Source of the DNA: PBB1 sp040400875
GTDB taxonomy: Bacteria > Pseudomonadota > Gammaproteobacteria > Burkholderiales > Burkholderiaceae_C
Length of the DNA: 64,000 bases
Assembly: GCA_040400875.1 (NCBI GenBank)
Contig: JBBAPK010000004.1
Span: 1 to 64,000 of the forward strand
Direction: 5' to 3'
Shown: positions 35,817 to 44,005 of the stretch, piece by piece
Numbering within the stretch: the first letter of the stretch is position 1
How the letters are laid out: each line of letters starts with the position of its first letter
Notes under the pieces: model-generated
Seen by the model: only the letters and a program-made list of their open reading frames with translations
What the model was told of the DNA's origin: nothing
Databases searched by the model: none
Position numbers and translations under genes: made by a program

Positions 35817-36175
35817 AGTATAGCCATTGTGCTATTTTTAAGCCACCGCCCGAAGGCCGGTCGCGGCCAAATTTTTCGCACCGAACGCCACCCCGGCTTC
35901 TTTCAGAACCCATGCCTCGATGCGCTCTCGGTGCGTCGCCAGCAGTTCAAGCGGGCGCAGCTTGTAGTGCGCCTGAACGGAGATCAAGCATCTCAGCGCA
36001 CAAGCTCATGGGGTGAGCCTGTGCTTTGAATTCGGCGACTGCGTTTCACCCGGATGGCTTCATCCCTGTCGCGTGCCAATTTCAATTTGCCTTTGCATGC
36101 TTGGTTTGAGACGGCAACAATCCATCTCAATCGGCAGATCGCCCGCTTTGATAGTTTCTTGACGAGGTTCTTCCC
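35817..36175. other. Intergenic region between HigBA and the multicopper oxidase
   Basis: About 360 bases without a convincing gene. At the HigBA side is the short inverted repeat ATAGC-N6-GCTAT (35820-35835), a possible antitoxin operator, next to a TATACT element on the minus strand. The rest is lower in GC than the flanking genes. It holds only short open frames with no recognisable product, and may be decayed mobile-element sequence plus the promoter of the oxidase gene. Confidence 0.5.
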
Positions 36176-37936
36176 ATGACTGTTCGAGCCCCATTGACCT
36201 TTGCCGCACCCACCTCGTTCGCCGCGCGTTTTTGTCGATTGGCAGCAGCCGTATTAGTGGCTTTGCAGCTGGGGTCTTGCGGCGGCGGCTCCGGGTCATC
36301 CGATGCCCAGGTGCCCGAACCCGAGCTCATTCAAAGCACCAACGGGTCGCTCACCTACACCTTGACGCAAGCGCCTGCCCAGATCACGGTGGGCGGAACC
36401 TCCGTGCGGTCGAATGTCTACAACGGCAGGTACATCCCTCCCGTGTTCAAGCTGGCGCGGGGCGACACGCTCAATCTCACCGTGGTCAACCGCATCGGTG
36501 CGGCGGATGTGCAGATCTCCGGGCCGCAGACCAGCAACACGCACTTCCACGGGATGAACATCTCGCCCAGCAACGACAACGTGTTTTTGTCGCTGCAGCC
36601 GGGTGCCAAGTATTCATACCAGTGGCAGGTTCCGACGAACCATCCCCAGGGCCTTTACTGGATTCATCCGCACGACCATGGACTGGTCGAGCCACAGGTT
36701 CTGAGCGGCATGGCGGGCATGCTGGTGATCGATGGTCTGGTCAGTCAGCACTACCCGGCATTCGCCGGCCTGAAGGAGCGCAATCTGCTCTTGAAGGACT
36801 TCACTTTCCCCGGCTTTCAGGACGGCGACGTCAAGACGAAGACCATCAACGGCACCATCGGTGCATCGATCCAGATGCGCCCGGGCGAGATGCAGGTGTG
36901 GAATCTGGGCAACTTTGGCGCCGATGCTTACTTCAACTTCGCCGTGGCTGCTCCTGTTCAGATCTGGGAAATCGGCCACGATGGCAACGTGCTGGAACAA
37001 CCACAGCAACTCAGCTCGGTGTTCTTGCCACCGGGTGCTCGCTCGGTGGTGGTGGTTGTGGCGCCCAGCACCCCAGGCACCTATTCGATTGACTCGCTCA
37101 ATGTGGACACCGGCCCTGCGGGTGACCCCAACCCCACCGTCAATCTGGCCAAACTGGTGGTCAGTGGCGATGCGTCGACCAACGCGACTTCACTGCAATA
37201 CGCCCTGACGCAACCGGCGGCCGATCAAGTCGGCATCAACCCGACCGTGGCTTTGGTGGAAGCGTTGGCAGTGACGAACAGCCGCACGCTGACCTTCAGC
37301 GAATCTGATGATGGCAACACGTTCTACATTGACAGCGGTGATGGCAAGGGCCCTCTGGTCTATGACCCCGACTACATCAACATCGCTGTCACCTTGGGCT
37401 CTGTCGAGAGATGGACCATCTTGAACACCAGCAGCGAGCGCCATGTGTTTCACATTCACCAACTCGATTTCCTTGTTGAATCGATCAACAACGACGATCA
37501 GGACGAGGAGGGGCTGCGCGATGTGATTGACCTGCCCTATGCGCAAAACGGCGTGCCCGGCAAGGTCGTCTTGAAGATCCCCTTCAACGATCCGACGATG
37601 GTTGGAAACTTCGTTTATCACTGCCACATCGTGGGTCACGAAGACGCAGGGATGATGGCCAACCTCACGGTGAACGCCTCTGGCAGCACCGCGGCACTTG
37701 GGCCCGCACGCATGCGCCTCATCAAGCCTGAGGTGGACAACGGGCTGTGGACGCGCATAGCACGCTGGGTGGGCCTGGAGCCGCCAGTGGTGGTCGCCTT
37801 GCCCGACGCGCCGGTGTGCCGCACGCCCGTCAAGACCGCCTCAGTCGGAACCGACAAGCGCCAGCGCTCGAGAACGGTGCCCGCCGCGAGCGACAACCAG
37901 GCCAAGGCCACTGTGCTTGTCGACAGCAAGCGTTGA
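36176..37936 (+). CDS. Multicopper oxidase, predicted lipoprotein
   Basis: Exported laccase-like oxidase of 586 aa. A signal peptide ends in a lipobox-like LGSC (Cys35) followed by a Gly/Ser linker, so it is probably lipid-anchored. All four copper-binding motifs are present: HFH at 123-125, HPHDH at 164-168, HVFHIH at 423-428 and HCHIVGHEDAGM at 482-493. The last supplies the type 1 Cys483, His488 and Met493. The cupredoxin domains lie at about 60-190, 200-340 and 380-510. A charged tail of about 75 residues, KR-rich at the end, is unusual. The substrate may be metal ions or phenols; no copper-handling partner is adjacent. Confidence 0.9.
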   Translation: MTVRAPLTFAAPTSFAARFCRLAAAVLVALQLGSCGGGSGSSDAQVPEPELIQSTNGSLTYTLTQAPAQITVGGTSVRSNVYNGRYIPPVFKLARGDTLNLTVVNRIGAADVQISGPQTSNTHFHGMNISPSNDNVFLSLQPGAKYSYQWQVPTNHPQGLYWIHPHDHGLVEPQVLSGMAGMLVIDGLVSQHYPAFAGLKERNLLLKDFTFPGFQDGDVKTKTINGTIGASIQMRPGEMQVWNLGNFGADAYFNFAVAAPVQIWEIGHDGNVLEQPQQLSSVFLPPGARSVVVVVAPSTPGTYSIDSLNVDTGPAGDPNPTVNLAKLVVSGDASTNATSLQYALTQPAADQVGINPTVALVEALAVTNSRTLTFSESDDGNTFYIDSGDGKGPLVYDPDYINIAVTLGSVERWTILNTSSERHVFHIHQLDFLVESINNDDQDEEGLRDVIDLPYAQNGVPGKVVLKIPFNDPTMVGNFVYHCHIVGHEDAGMMANLTVNASGSTAALGPARMRLIKPEVDNGLWTRIARWVGLEPPVVVALPDAPVCRTPVKTASVGTDKRQRSRTVPAASDNQAKATVLVDSKR

Positions 37937-37951
37937 GTGACCGCGCGCCGT

Positions 37952-38404
37952 CTAGATCGGCATCCAGCAGTCGAATGTGGCGGCTTGGCCGTGACAAGCG
38001 CCCGCGGTGTCGATCAGGTTCCACACGACGGCTCGCTCGATTCGAAATCGCTTGCCGCTGGCTGCGATCCTGATGCCCGAGTAGTCGGCAATGAAGCCAT
38101 CGCGGCCGACCCGCTCGAGCAGCCGGGCCCGTTCTTCGCGCAGCAGGGGTTCGGCCGACAGCCGCGAGGGCATGCCCACGAAAGTCGCCCAATCCAACTC
38201 GAAGAGCGACAGAGCCGAGCGATTGCCGTAAAAAAACAAGGGGTCGGACTCTGTGCCGTGGGCCACGATCACTGCGCTGGCGTTCCACATCGCATCGCGC
38301 AGGGGGCCTGAGCGCACGACCAGATCGTGCCCTGTCAAGCGGGCATGGCTGTCGGCGATGAGGCTCAGGCGGTCATCGCTGAGTGGGTTATCGCTGCCCA
38401 GCAT
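37952..38404 (-). CDS. MEKHLA domain protein
   Basis: Small PAS-like protein of about 150 aa. It matches the MEKHLA domain over almost its full length: HARLTGHDLV, the TESDPLFFYGNRSALSLFE stretch, MPSRLSAEPLLREERARLLE, DYSGIRIAASGKRFRIE, and AVVWNLIDTAGACHGQAATF. The domain also occurs at the C-terminus of plant HD-ZIP III proteins and is thought to sense a small ligand or redox state. The ATG at 38404 lies inside the end of the response regulator gene (17-base overlap), so the two are translationally coupled. It converges on the oxidase gene. Confidence 0.85.
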   Translation of the reverse strand: MLGSDNPLSDDRLSLIADSHARLTGHDLVVRSGPLRDAMWNASAVIVAHGTESDPLFFYGNRSALSLFELDWATFVGMPSRLSAEPLLREERARLLERVGRDGFIADYSGIRIAASGKRFRIERAVVWNLIDTAGACHGQAATFDCWMPI

Positions 38405-39026
38405 TGGCGCGAGCCGACTCGCACAGCTTCTTGCAGGCGGCGCGAATTGTTTCGTTGACGGCAAGCAACCTGAGTTTCGTCAGGCCCGCCACTTCCTTGG
38501 CGCTGAAACCCTTGCTCAGGTGGGTGAGCACGTCGATCTCCACAGGACTCAAGCCGTCCCCCTTGAGCCCCGCTTCCTGAAAATGAGCCAGCACGCGACG
38601 GGCGAGGGCAGGCGACAGCGGCGGCTTGCCACGAACGATTTTTTGAAGGTTCTCGACCACGGCCTCGAAGCGTTCTTCTTTCAAGAGGTATCCATCCGCG
38701 CCCAGTTTCAAGGCGGGAAACAGATGTTCATCGTCGGCATACAGCGACGTGACGATCTTCGCGCCCCTGGCCGTCGGAAATTCAACCAGCAGATCAAGTC
38801 CTGCGAGGTCAGGCAAGTCGAGGTCGATCAGGAGGATGTCGAACGGCAGGCGCGGATTTGCACTGGCCTCGTCAACAAGCATCGACGACAGGATCGCTTC
38901 TCGCGCTGATGGCAGATCGCCGACTTCGGTGAGCGTCATGGCATCGGTGAAACTTTCGCTCACCACGCGGGCCAGGAAGGCCCGGGTCTGCGGGTTTTGT
39001 TCGAAGATCAAAACATTGACGGACAT
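38388..39026 (-). CDS. Response regulator with LuxR-like output domain
   Basis: Two-component regulator of 212 aa. The receiver domain covers residues 1-125, with phosphoacceptor Asp68 in ILLIDLDLP and the conserved Lys in GADGYLLKEE. The C-terminal domain begins LSPVEIDVLTHLSKGFSAKEVA, a LuxR/FixJ helix-turn-helix. The recognition-helix region (TKLRLLAVNETIRAACKKL) diverges from the usual SxxTVKxHxxN pattern. No histidine kinase is next to it; its partner appears to be the overlapping MEKHLA gene. It is divergent from surE. The ATG at 39026 is chosen (MSVNVLIFEQN). Confidence 0.88.
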   Translation of the reverse strand: MSVNVLIFEQNPQTRAFLARVVSESFTDAMTLTEVGDLPSAREAILSSMLVDEASANPRLPFDILLIDLDLPDLAGLDLLVEFPTARGAKIVTSLYADDEHLFPALKLGADGYLLKEERFEAVVENLQKIVRGKPPLSPALARRVLAHFQEAGLKGDGLSPVEIDVLTHLSKGFSAKEVAGLTKLRLLAVNETIRAACKKLCESARANAGQR

Positions 39027-39108
39027 GGCCAGACGCTGATCAGTGATGAGCAAATGCTAGCAGTGCGTTCGCCCCGGGACGAGCACATCGACTCCTACAA
39101 TGATTTGC

Positions 39109-39867
39109 ATGCGCATCCTGATTGCCAACGACGATGGTTACCTGGCGCCCGGACTTGCAGCATTGGTGAGGGCTTGCGAGGGTTTGGGCGATATTGAAGT
39201 GATCGCCCCCGAGCAAAACGCCAGCGGTACGTCGAACTCTCTGACGCTCAGCCGCCCGCTGTCGCTGCATGTGGCGCCAAACGGGTTTCGCTATCTGAAC
39301 GGCACGCCTTCTGATTGCGTCCACGTGGCCCTGACGGGCCTGTTGCTCGAGCGCCCAGACCTGGTGGTCTCTGGCATCAACCAGGGCGCCAACATGGGCG
39401 ACGACACCTTGTACTCAGGCACGGTCGCCGCGGCGATGGAGGGGTTCCTCTTCGGCATCCCGTCGATCGCCTTCTCGCAGGTCGACAAAGGCTGGGGTCA
39501 TCTTGATGCGGCGGCGAGAGCGGCAAGGCGGGTGATTGAACAGGTGCTGAGCCAGCCGCCAGCAAGGCGGCCGTTTTTGCTCAACGTGAACATCCCGAAC
39601 CGTGAAGATGCAGACCAGCTGCCCGCGCAGATTACGCGCCTGGGTCGTCGCCATGCCAGCGAGCCGGTGATTCTTCAGACGAGCCCGCGCGGCGACACGA
39701 TGTACTGGATCGGACCTGCAGGCGATGCCCGCGAAGCAGGAGAAGGCACCGATTTCCACGCCGTGGCCCATGGTTTTGTTTCCATCACGCCCTTGCAGGT
39801 CGACCTCACCGACCATCTGGTGGTGCCCGATTGGCAAAGCTGGCTGGTCGCGGGCGCAAGACCGTGA
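39109..39867 (+). CDS. surE: 5'-nucleotidase SurE
   Basis: Divalent-metal nucleoside monophosphate phosphatase, also active on polyphosphate in homologues, 252 aa. The metal and active-site segments are intact: MRILIANDDGYLAPG at the N-terminus, VIAPEQNASGTSNSLT, and SGINQGANMGDDTLYSGTVA. I prefer the ATG at 39109 to 39100 because MRILI is the conserved start. It overlaps pcm by 4 bases and begins a surE-pcm-nlpD operon. Confidence 0.96.
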   Translation: MRILIANDDGYLAPGLAALVRACEGLGDIEVIAPEQNASGTSNSLTLSRPLSLHVAPNGFRYLNGTPSDCVHVALTGLLLERPDLVVSGINQGANMGDDTLYSGTVAAAMEGFLFGIPSIAFSQVDKGWGHLDAAARAARRVIEQVLSQPPARRPFLLNVNIPNREDADQLPAQITRLGRRHASEPVILQTSPRGDTMYWIGPAGDAREAGEGTDFHAVAHGFVSITPLQVDLTDHLVVPDWQSWLVAGARP

Positions 39868-40730
39868 GCGGTTCGCCGCCGCGTGGGGGCAAGTTTCCGC
39901 TCAAGCTCGAGCAGATGTTGCGCCCACCCAAGAAATTGGTCAGCACGCCCGGAGAGCCTTCGGGCCAGGGCTCGAATGTTTCGCAAGGTCAATCTGCGCC
40001 GTCGTTAAACGCGGCAACACGCCGGTCGGCGCTCGCTGAGAAGGCGGCCGCGTCACGGCCCACGGGCCTTGGACTTGACTCTGAGGACGTGCGACGCCGC
40101 ATGGTCGATCGCCTGCGTGCCGCGGGCCCCCACGACCCTCGCGTTCTCGAGGCGATGGGGGCCGTGCCCCGGCACCTTTTCGTGGATGGCGCGCTGGTCA
40201 CACAGGCCTACGAAGACACCAGCTTGCCCATCGGCCATGGCCAGACGATCTCCAAGCCCTCTGTGGTCGCACGCATGATCGGCGTGCTGATGGACGGTGC
40301 GGCCGCGCGCGCTGCCGGGCATCTCTGCAGAGTGCTTGAGGTGGGTACGGGTTGCGGCTATCAGGCCGCCGTGCTGTGTCGGCTTTCGCGTCAGGTGGTG
40401 TCGGTCGAGCGCATCAAGGGCCTTCACGACAAGGCGCGGGAACTCGTCGCGCCTTTGCGCATGAACCAACTGCGGCTGGTCTACGGCGACGGGATGTTGG
40501 GCCACGCGCCCAATGCGCCCTATGACAGCATCATCGCGGCAGCCTGTGGTGCCGAAGTGCCCGATGCATGGCTTGCGCAGTTGGCGGTAGGTGGTCGCCT
40601 GATCTCGCCGGTGCTCGATGCGGCCAAGGGTCAGCGTTTGCTGGTCATTGACCGCCTCGACACTGGCGCATTCCAGCGCACCGAGTACGAGGCGGTGCAG
40701 TTCGTCCCCCTAAAATCAGGTTCGATTTGA
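39864..40730 (+). CDS. pcm: Protein-L-isoaspartate O-methyltransferase
   Basis: SAM-dependent repair enzyme that methylates isoaspartyl residues in damaged proteins, 288 aa. This is longer than E. coli Pcm (about 208) because of a Ser/Ala/Pro-rich N-terminal extension of roughly 70 residues. The SAM motif VLEVGTGCGYQAAVL and the upstream ISKPSVVARM and LPIGHGQT segments are standard. A GTG at 39864 overlaps the surE stop (GTGA) and is the most likely start. nlpD follows after 17 bases. Confidence 0.93.
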   Translation: MSGSPPRGGKFPLKLEQMLRPPKKLVSTPGEPSGQGSNVSQGQSAPSLNAATRRSALAEKAAASRPTGLGLDSEDVRRRMVDRLRAAGPHDPRVLEAMGAVPRHLFVDGALVTQAYEDTSLPIGHGQTISKPSVVARMIGVLMDGAAARAAGHLCRVLEVGTGCGYQAAVLCRLSRQVVSVERIKGLHDKARELVAPLRMNQLRLVYGDGMLGHAPNAPYDSIIAAACGAEVPDAWLAQLAVGGRLISPVLDAAKGQRLLVIDRLDTGAFQRTEYEAVQFVPLKSGSI

Positions 40731-40747
40731 TTGAGGTGACGGCTCGC

Positions 40748-41629
40748 ATGAGAACGAAGTTTGATGCCCGGCGTCGAGGGCTGGGTTGGCTCGGTGTGGT
40801 CGCTGCAGCCTTGGTGTTGCTGGGCTGCTCTTCGCCTCGTCAAAAAGCACCGGTCGAGGACCGTCGCTCGACTACCAAGTCGACCGCATCGCAGCCGGCT
40901 GACTTCAAGGCTGGCGCTCAGGCAGCACTTCCCGCCGGATCGGAAAATGCGGGCAAGCCGGGCTACTACACCGTACGGCCCCAGGACACGCTGGTTCGAA
41001 TCGCCCTTGACAACGGGCAGAACTGGAAAGATTTGGCGCGGTGGAATGCGCTCGAAAACCCCAACCTGATTGAGGTGGGTCAGGTCTTGAGAGTGGTTCC
41101 TCCAGGTGCTGATGCGTCGCAGCCGTCCACCCGGCCGGTGACGGCGGCCAGGGTTGAAACCAGACCGCTCGATTCAAAGGCCGCAGATTCATCGGCAAGC
41201 CAGCCCGCTGCCAGCGCCTCAGGTGCTGCTGCGCCGAGCGCGGCCACCGTGCAAGGCGATGAGGCCGTGGTGTGGATGTGGCCGGCCAGCGGCGCGGTCA
41301 CTGCCGGTTTCGATGAAGCCAAGAGCAAGGGTCTGTCGATTGCGGGCAAGGCCGGAGACCCCGTGGTGGCAGCCGCCGACGGACGGGTCGTCTATGCCGG
41401 ATCAGGACTTCGGGGCTATGGCAATCTGGTGATCATCAAGCACAACAGCACCTACCTGACCGCTTACGCGCACAACCAGACCTTGCTGGTCAAAGAGGAC
41501 CAAGTGGTCAGGCGTGGCCAGAAGATCGCCGAGATGGGATCTACCGATGCCGAGTCGGTCAAGCTGCACTTCGAGATCCGCCGACAGGGCAAGCCCACAG
41601 ACCCCGCAAAGTTGCTGCCACCGCGCTGA
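40748..41629 (+). CDS. nlpD: NlpD-like lipoprotein, LysM and degenerate M23 domains
   Basis: Outer-membrane lipoprotein that in relatives activates the cell-division amidase AmiC, 293 aa. The signal peptide ends in the lipobox LLGC. A LysM domain spans about residues 78-120 (YYTVRPQDTLVRIALDNG ... EVGQVLRVVPP), and a Ser/Ala-rich linker leads to a LytM/M23 domain (about 180-293). The zinc ligands are not conserved: the usual HxxxD appears as KGLSIAG, so it is an activator, not a peptidase. The start ATG at 40748 gives a proper basic n-region. In many relatives rpoS follows; here the next gene is rlmD. Confidence 0.92.
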   Translation: MRTKFDARRRGLGWLGVVAAALVLLGCSSPRQKAPVEDRRSTTKSTASQPADFKAGAQAALPAGSENAGKPGYYTVRPQDTLVRIALDNGQNWKDLARWNALENPNLIEVGQVLRVVPPGADASQPSTRPVTAARVETRPLDSKAADSSASQPAASASGAAAPSAATVQGDEAVVWMWPASGAVTAGFDEAKSKGLSIAGKAGDPVVAAADGRVVYAGSGLRGYGNLVIIKHNSTYLTAYAHNQTLLVKEDQVVRRGQKIAEMGSTDAESVKLHFEIRRQGKPTDPAKLLPPR

Positions 41630-41647
41630 TCGGTCCTGCATCAACAC

Positions 41648-42991
41648 ATGACACCGAATACCGAATGGCTGAGCGTCGAGTCACTCGACCTCGAAGGCCA
41701 GGGCGTGGCTCACAACGCCGAAGGCAAGGTTGTTTTCATCGAGGGTGCATTGCCCGGCGAGCAGGCGCAAGTCAGCGTCTACCGTCGCAAGAACCAGTGG
41801 GAGCAGGCCACCATCACGGCCTTGCGCCGCGAGAGTTCGCAACGTGTCAGCCCACGCTGCCAGTATTTCGGCGTGTGCGGCGGCTGCAAGATGCAGCACT
41901 TTCACGCGGGCGCGCAAATCGCGACCAAGCAGCGAGCGCTTGAGGATGGTCTTTGGCATCTGTCCAAGGTCAAGCCAGACCAAGTGCTCAGGCCCATCGA
42001 AGGCCCCGCCTGGGGCTACCGCTACCGCGCACGCCTGTCGGTGCGCTACGTGGCCAAGAAAGGCAAGGTGCTGGTCGGGTTTCACGAGCGAAAGTCAAGC
42101 TATGTGGCCGACATGAACAGCTGCGAGGTGTTGCCGCCAAGGCTGAGCGCGTTGTTGCCTGAGTTGGCTGAATTGATCGGCAGCATGGAGCAGCGTGATC
42201 GACTGCCGCAAATCGAGGTGGCTGTCGGTGATGACACCGTGGCGCTGGTGCTTCGGCACCTTGAACCACTTGGCGAAGGCGATCTTCGACGGCTGAGCGC
42301 GTTTGCCACCGAGCACGCGGTGCAATGGTGGCTGCAGCCGAAGGGGCCGGCCACCGTGCACCCGCTTGATGCTCAGGCTTGCGAGCTGTCTTACAGGCTG
42401 CCCGAGTTCGGTATCACGATGCGCTTCAAGCCGACCGACTTCACGCAGGTCAATCACCAGATCAACCGTACGCTGGTGGCCCGCGCGATCAGCCTGCTTG
42501 ACCCTCAGCCAGACGAGCGCGTGATCGACTGGTTTTGCGGGCTGGGCAACTTCACGCTGCCCCTCGCCACGCGGGCCCGCGAGGTGCTGGGTGTCGAGGG
42601 CAGCGAAGCCCTTGTCGCGCGCTCACGTGAAAACGCCGAAGTCAACGGGCTTGCCGCCAGGGTCAGCTTCGCTGCGAGCAACCTATTCGAGATCGAAGCC
42701 GCTTCGCTGGCTGCATTGGGGACTGCCGAAAAATGGCTGGTGGATCCTCCGCGCGAGGGCGCTTTTGCGCTCGCCAAGGCGCTTGTCGAGCTCGCCGCAG
42801 ACGGGTCGGCACAAGGGGCTTGCCGTATTCCCCATCGCATCGTCTATGTGAGTTGCAACCCAGCCACCTTGGCACGAGATGCCGGCTTGCTGGTGCATCA
42901 GGCCGGCTACACCCTGTCGGCAGCAGGTGCCGTCAACATGTTCCCGCACACGGCTCATGTGGAAAGCATCGCCGTGTTCGATCGACTCTGA
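41648..42991 (+). CDS. rlmD: 23S rRNA (uracil-1939-C5)-methyltransferase
   Basis: 4Fe-4S and SAM-dependent rRNA methyltransferase, 447 aa. An N-terminal TRAM domain spans about residues 1-60. The cluster cysteines lie in CQYFGVCGGCKMQH at about 76-89, and the Rossmann-like domain has VIDWFCGLGNFTLPLA. The catalytic region is DPPREGA followed by VSCNPATLARD, which holds the nucleophile cysteine. The start at 41648 is 18 bases after nlpD. A strong bidirectional hairpin ends the transcript. Confidence 0.95.
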   Translation: MTPNTEWLSVESLDLEGQGVAHNAEGKVVFIEGALPGEQAQVSVYRRKNQWEQATITALRRESSQRVSPRCQYFGVCGGCKMQHFHAGAQIATKQRALEDGLWHLSKVKPDQVLRPIEGPAWGYRYRARLSVRYVAKKGKVLVGFHERKSSYVADMNSCEVLPPRLSALLPELAELIGSMEQRDRLPQIEVAVGDDTVALVLRHLEPLGEGDLRRLSAFATEHAVQWWLQPKGPATVHPLDAQACELSYRLPEFGITMRFKPTDFTQVNHQINRTLVARAISLLDPQPDERVIDWFCGLGNFTLPLATRAREVLGVEGSEALVARSRENAEVNGLAARVSFAASNLFEIEAASLAALGTAEKWLVDPPREGAFALAKALVELAADGSAQGACRIPHRIVYVSCNPATLARDAGLLVHQAGYTLSAAGAVNMFPHTAHVESIAVFDRL

Positions 42992-43012
42992 TCCTGAGGG
43001 CACGCACAAACG

Positions 43013-43042
43013 AAAACGGGGCCCGCAGGCCCCGTTTTTTTT
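43013..43042. terminator. Bidirectional terminator between rlmD and the YccA-like gene
   Basis: Stem AAAACGGGGCC (43013-43023), loop CGCA, and GGCCCCGTTTT (43028-43038), with runs of A before and T after. It can terminate both convergent genes. Confidence 0.9.
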
Positions 43043-43055
43043 CGACGGTTTCGAC

Positions 43056-43754
43056 TCAGTCGTCGCTACCGCCAGCCATTCCGAAGATGGCGAGCAGCGA
43101 CTGGAACACGTTGTACACGCTCAGGTAGACGCTCAAGGTGGCGGTGATGTAGTTGGTCTCCTCGCCATCCTTGACTCGCTTCAGGTCGTAGAGGATGAAT
43201 GCAGAGAAGATGCCGATGGCCAGCACCGACAGCGTGATCATGAGCGCGCTGGACTGGATGAACACATTGGCAATACCAGCCACCAGCAACATGATCACGC
43301 CAATGAACAAGAATTTGCCCATCGAACTCAGGTCACGCTTGATGACCGATGACAGCGCTGCCATGCCGAGGAAAATCGCACCCGTTCCGGCGAACGACAT
43401 CATGATCAGGCTGGCGCCGTTGGACATGCCCAGAACCACACCGACCATGCGCGACAGCATCAGGCCCATGAAGAAGGTGAAGCCCAGCAGCACAGGAACG
43501 CCCATCGCAGAGTTCTTCGTTTTCTCGATCGCGTACATGAAACCAAACGCGCCAGCCAGGAAAACAATCAGGCCCATCATGGGCGAAAGCGCGTTGGTCA
43601 GGCCGGTAGCCAAGCCAACCCAAGCGCCCAGAACCGTGGGCACCATCGACAGCGCCAACAGCCAGTAGGTGTTGCGCAAGACGCGATTGCGCTGCTCGGT
43701 TGATGTGACCGACCCAGAATATGTGTAGGGGGATGAACGAAGACCTTGACTCAT
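43056..43754 (-). CDS. yccA: Bax inhibitor-1 / YccA family membrane protein
   Basis: Inner-membrane protein of 232 aa with seven predicted transmembrane helices, in the UPF0005/Bax inhibitor-1 family. In E. coli YccA is a substrate and modulator of FtsH. Family features are the N-terminal RNRVLRNTYWLLALSM and the C-terminal acidic-pair helix region YDLKRVKDGEETNYI followed by ALSVYLSVYNVFQSLL-like sequence. A strong GGAGG Shine-Dalgarno precedes the ATG at 43754. ftsH lies about 7 kb away in this window. Confidence 0.92.
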   Translation of the reverse strand: MSQGLRSSPYTYSGSVTSTEQRNRVLRNTYWLLALSMVPTVLGAWVGLATGLTNALSPMMGLIVFLAGAFGFMYAIEKTKNSAMGVPVLLGFTFFMGLMLSRMVGVVLGMSNGASLIMMSFAGTGAIFLGMAALSSVIKRDLSSMGKFLFIGVIMLLVAGIANVFIQSSALMITLSVLAIGIFSAFILYDLKRVKDGEETNYITATLSVYLSVYNVFQSLLAIFGMAGGSDD

Positions 43755-44005
43755 GGAAACCTCCTGAAACAGCGGGATGACGGTTCGATACCGGGAATGT
43801 GAGTTTAGTTCCCTCGGGTTTCTTCGTCTGCCGCACCCCGGCAAGGCCAAAGCATTCAAGAGCCTTTGCGCGGCTTCGATGCGGCGGTCTCGACTTACAA
43901 TCTCTACTCTAACCCGAACATCCCCCGCCCCCAGAGAAACCCCTCCAGTTTCCCACCAGGATCCGATCTTGCAGCGCCGACTGCGGGGCAGAACTGGGTG
44001 CATCA

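Noticed and set aside
35841..35847. AGCCACC as a possible far attachment site matching the tRNA-His 3' end.
   Set aside because: Only seven bases match and the flanks differ; such a match is expected by chance.
35829..36029. A 66-codon frame between HigBA and the oxidase.
   Set aside because: No ribosome site, no recognisable domain, and composition unlike nearby genes.
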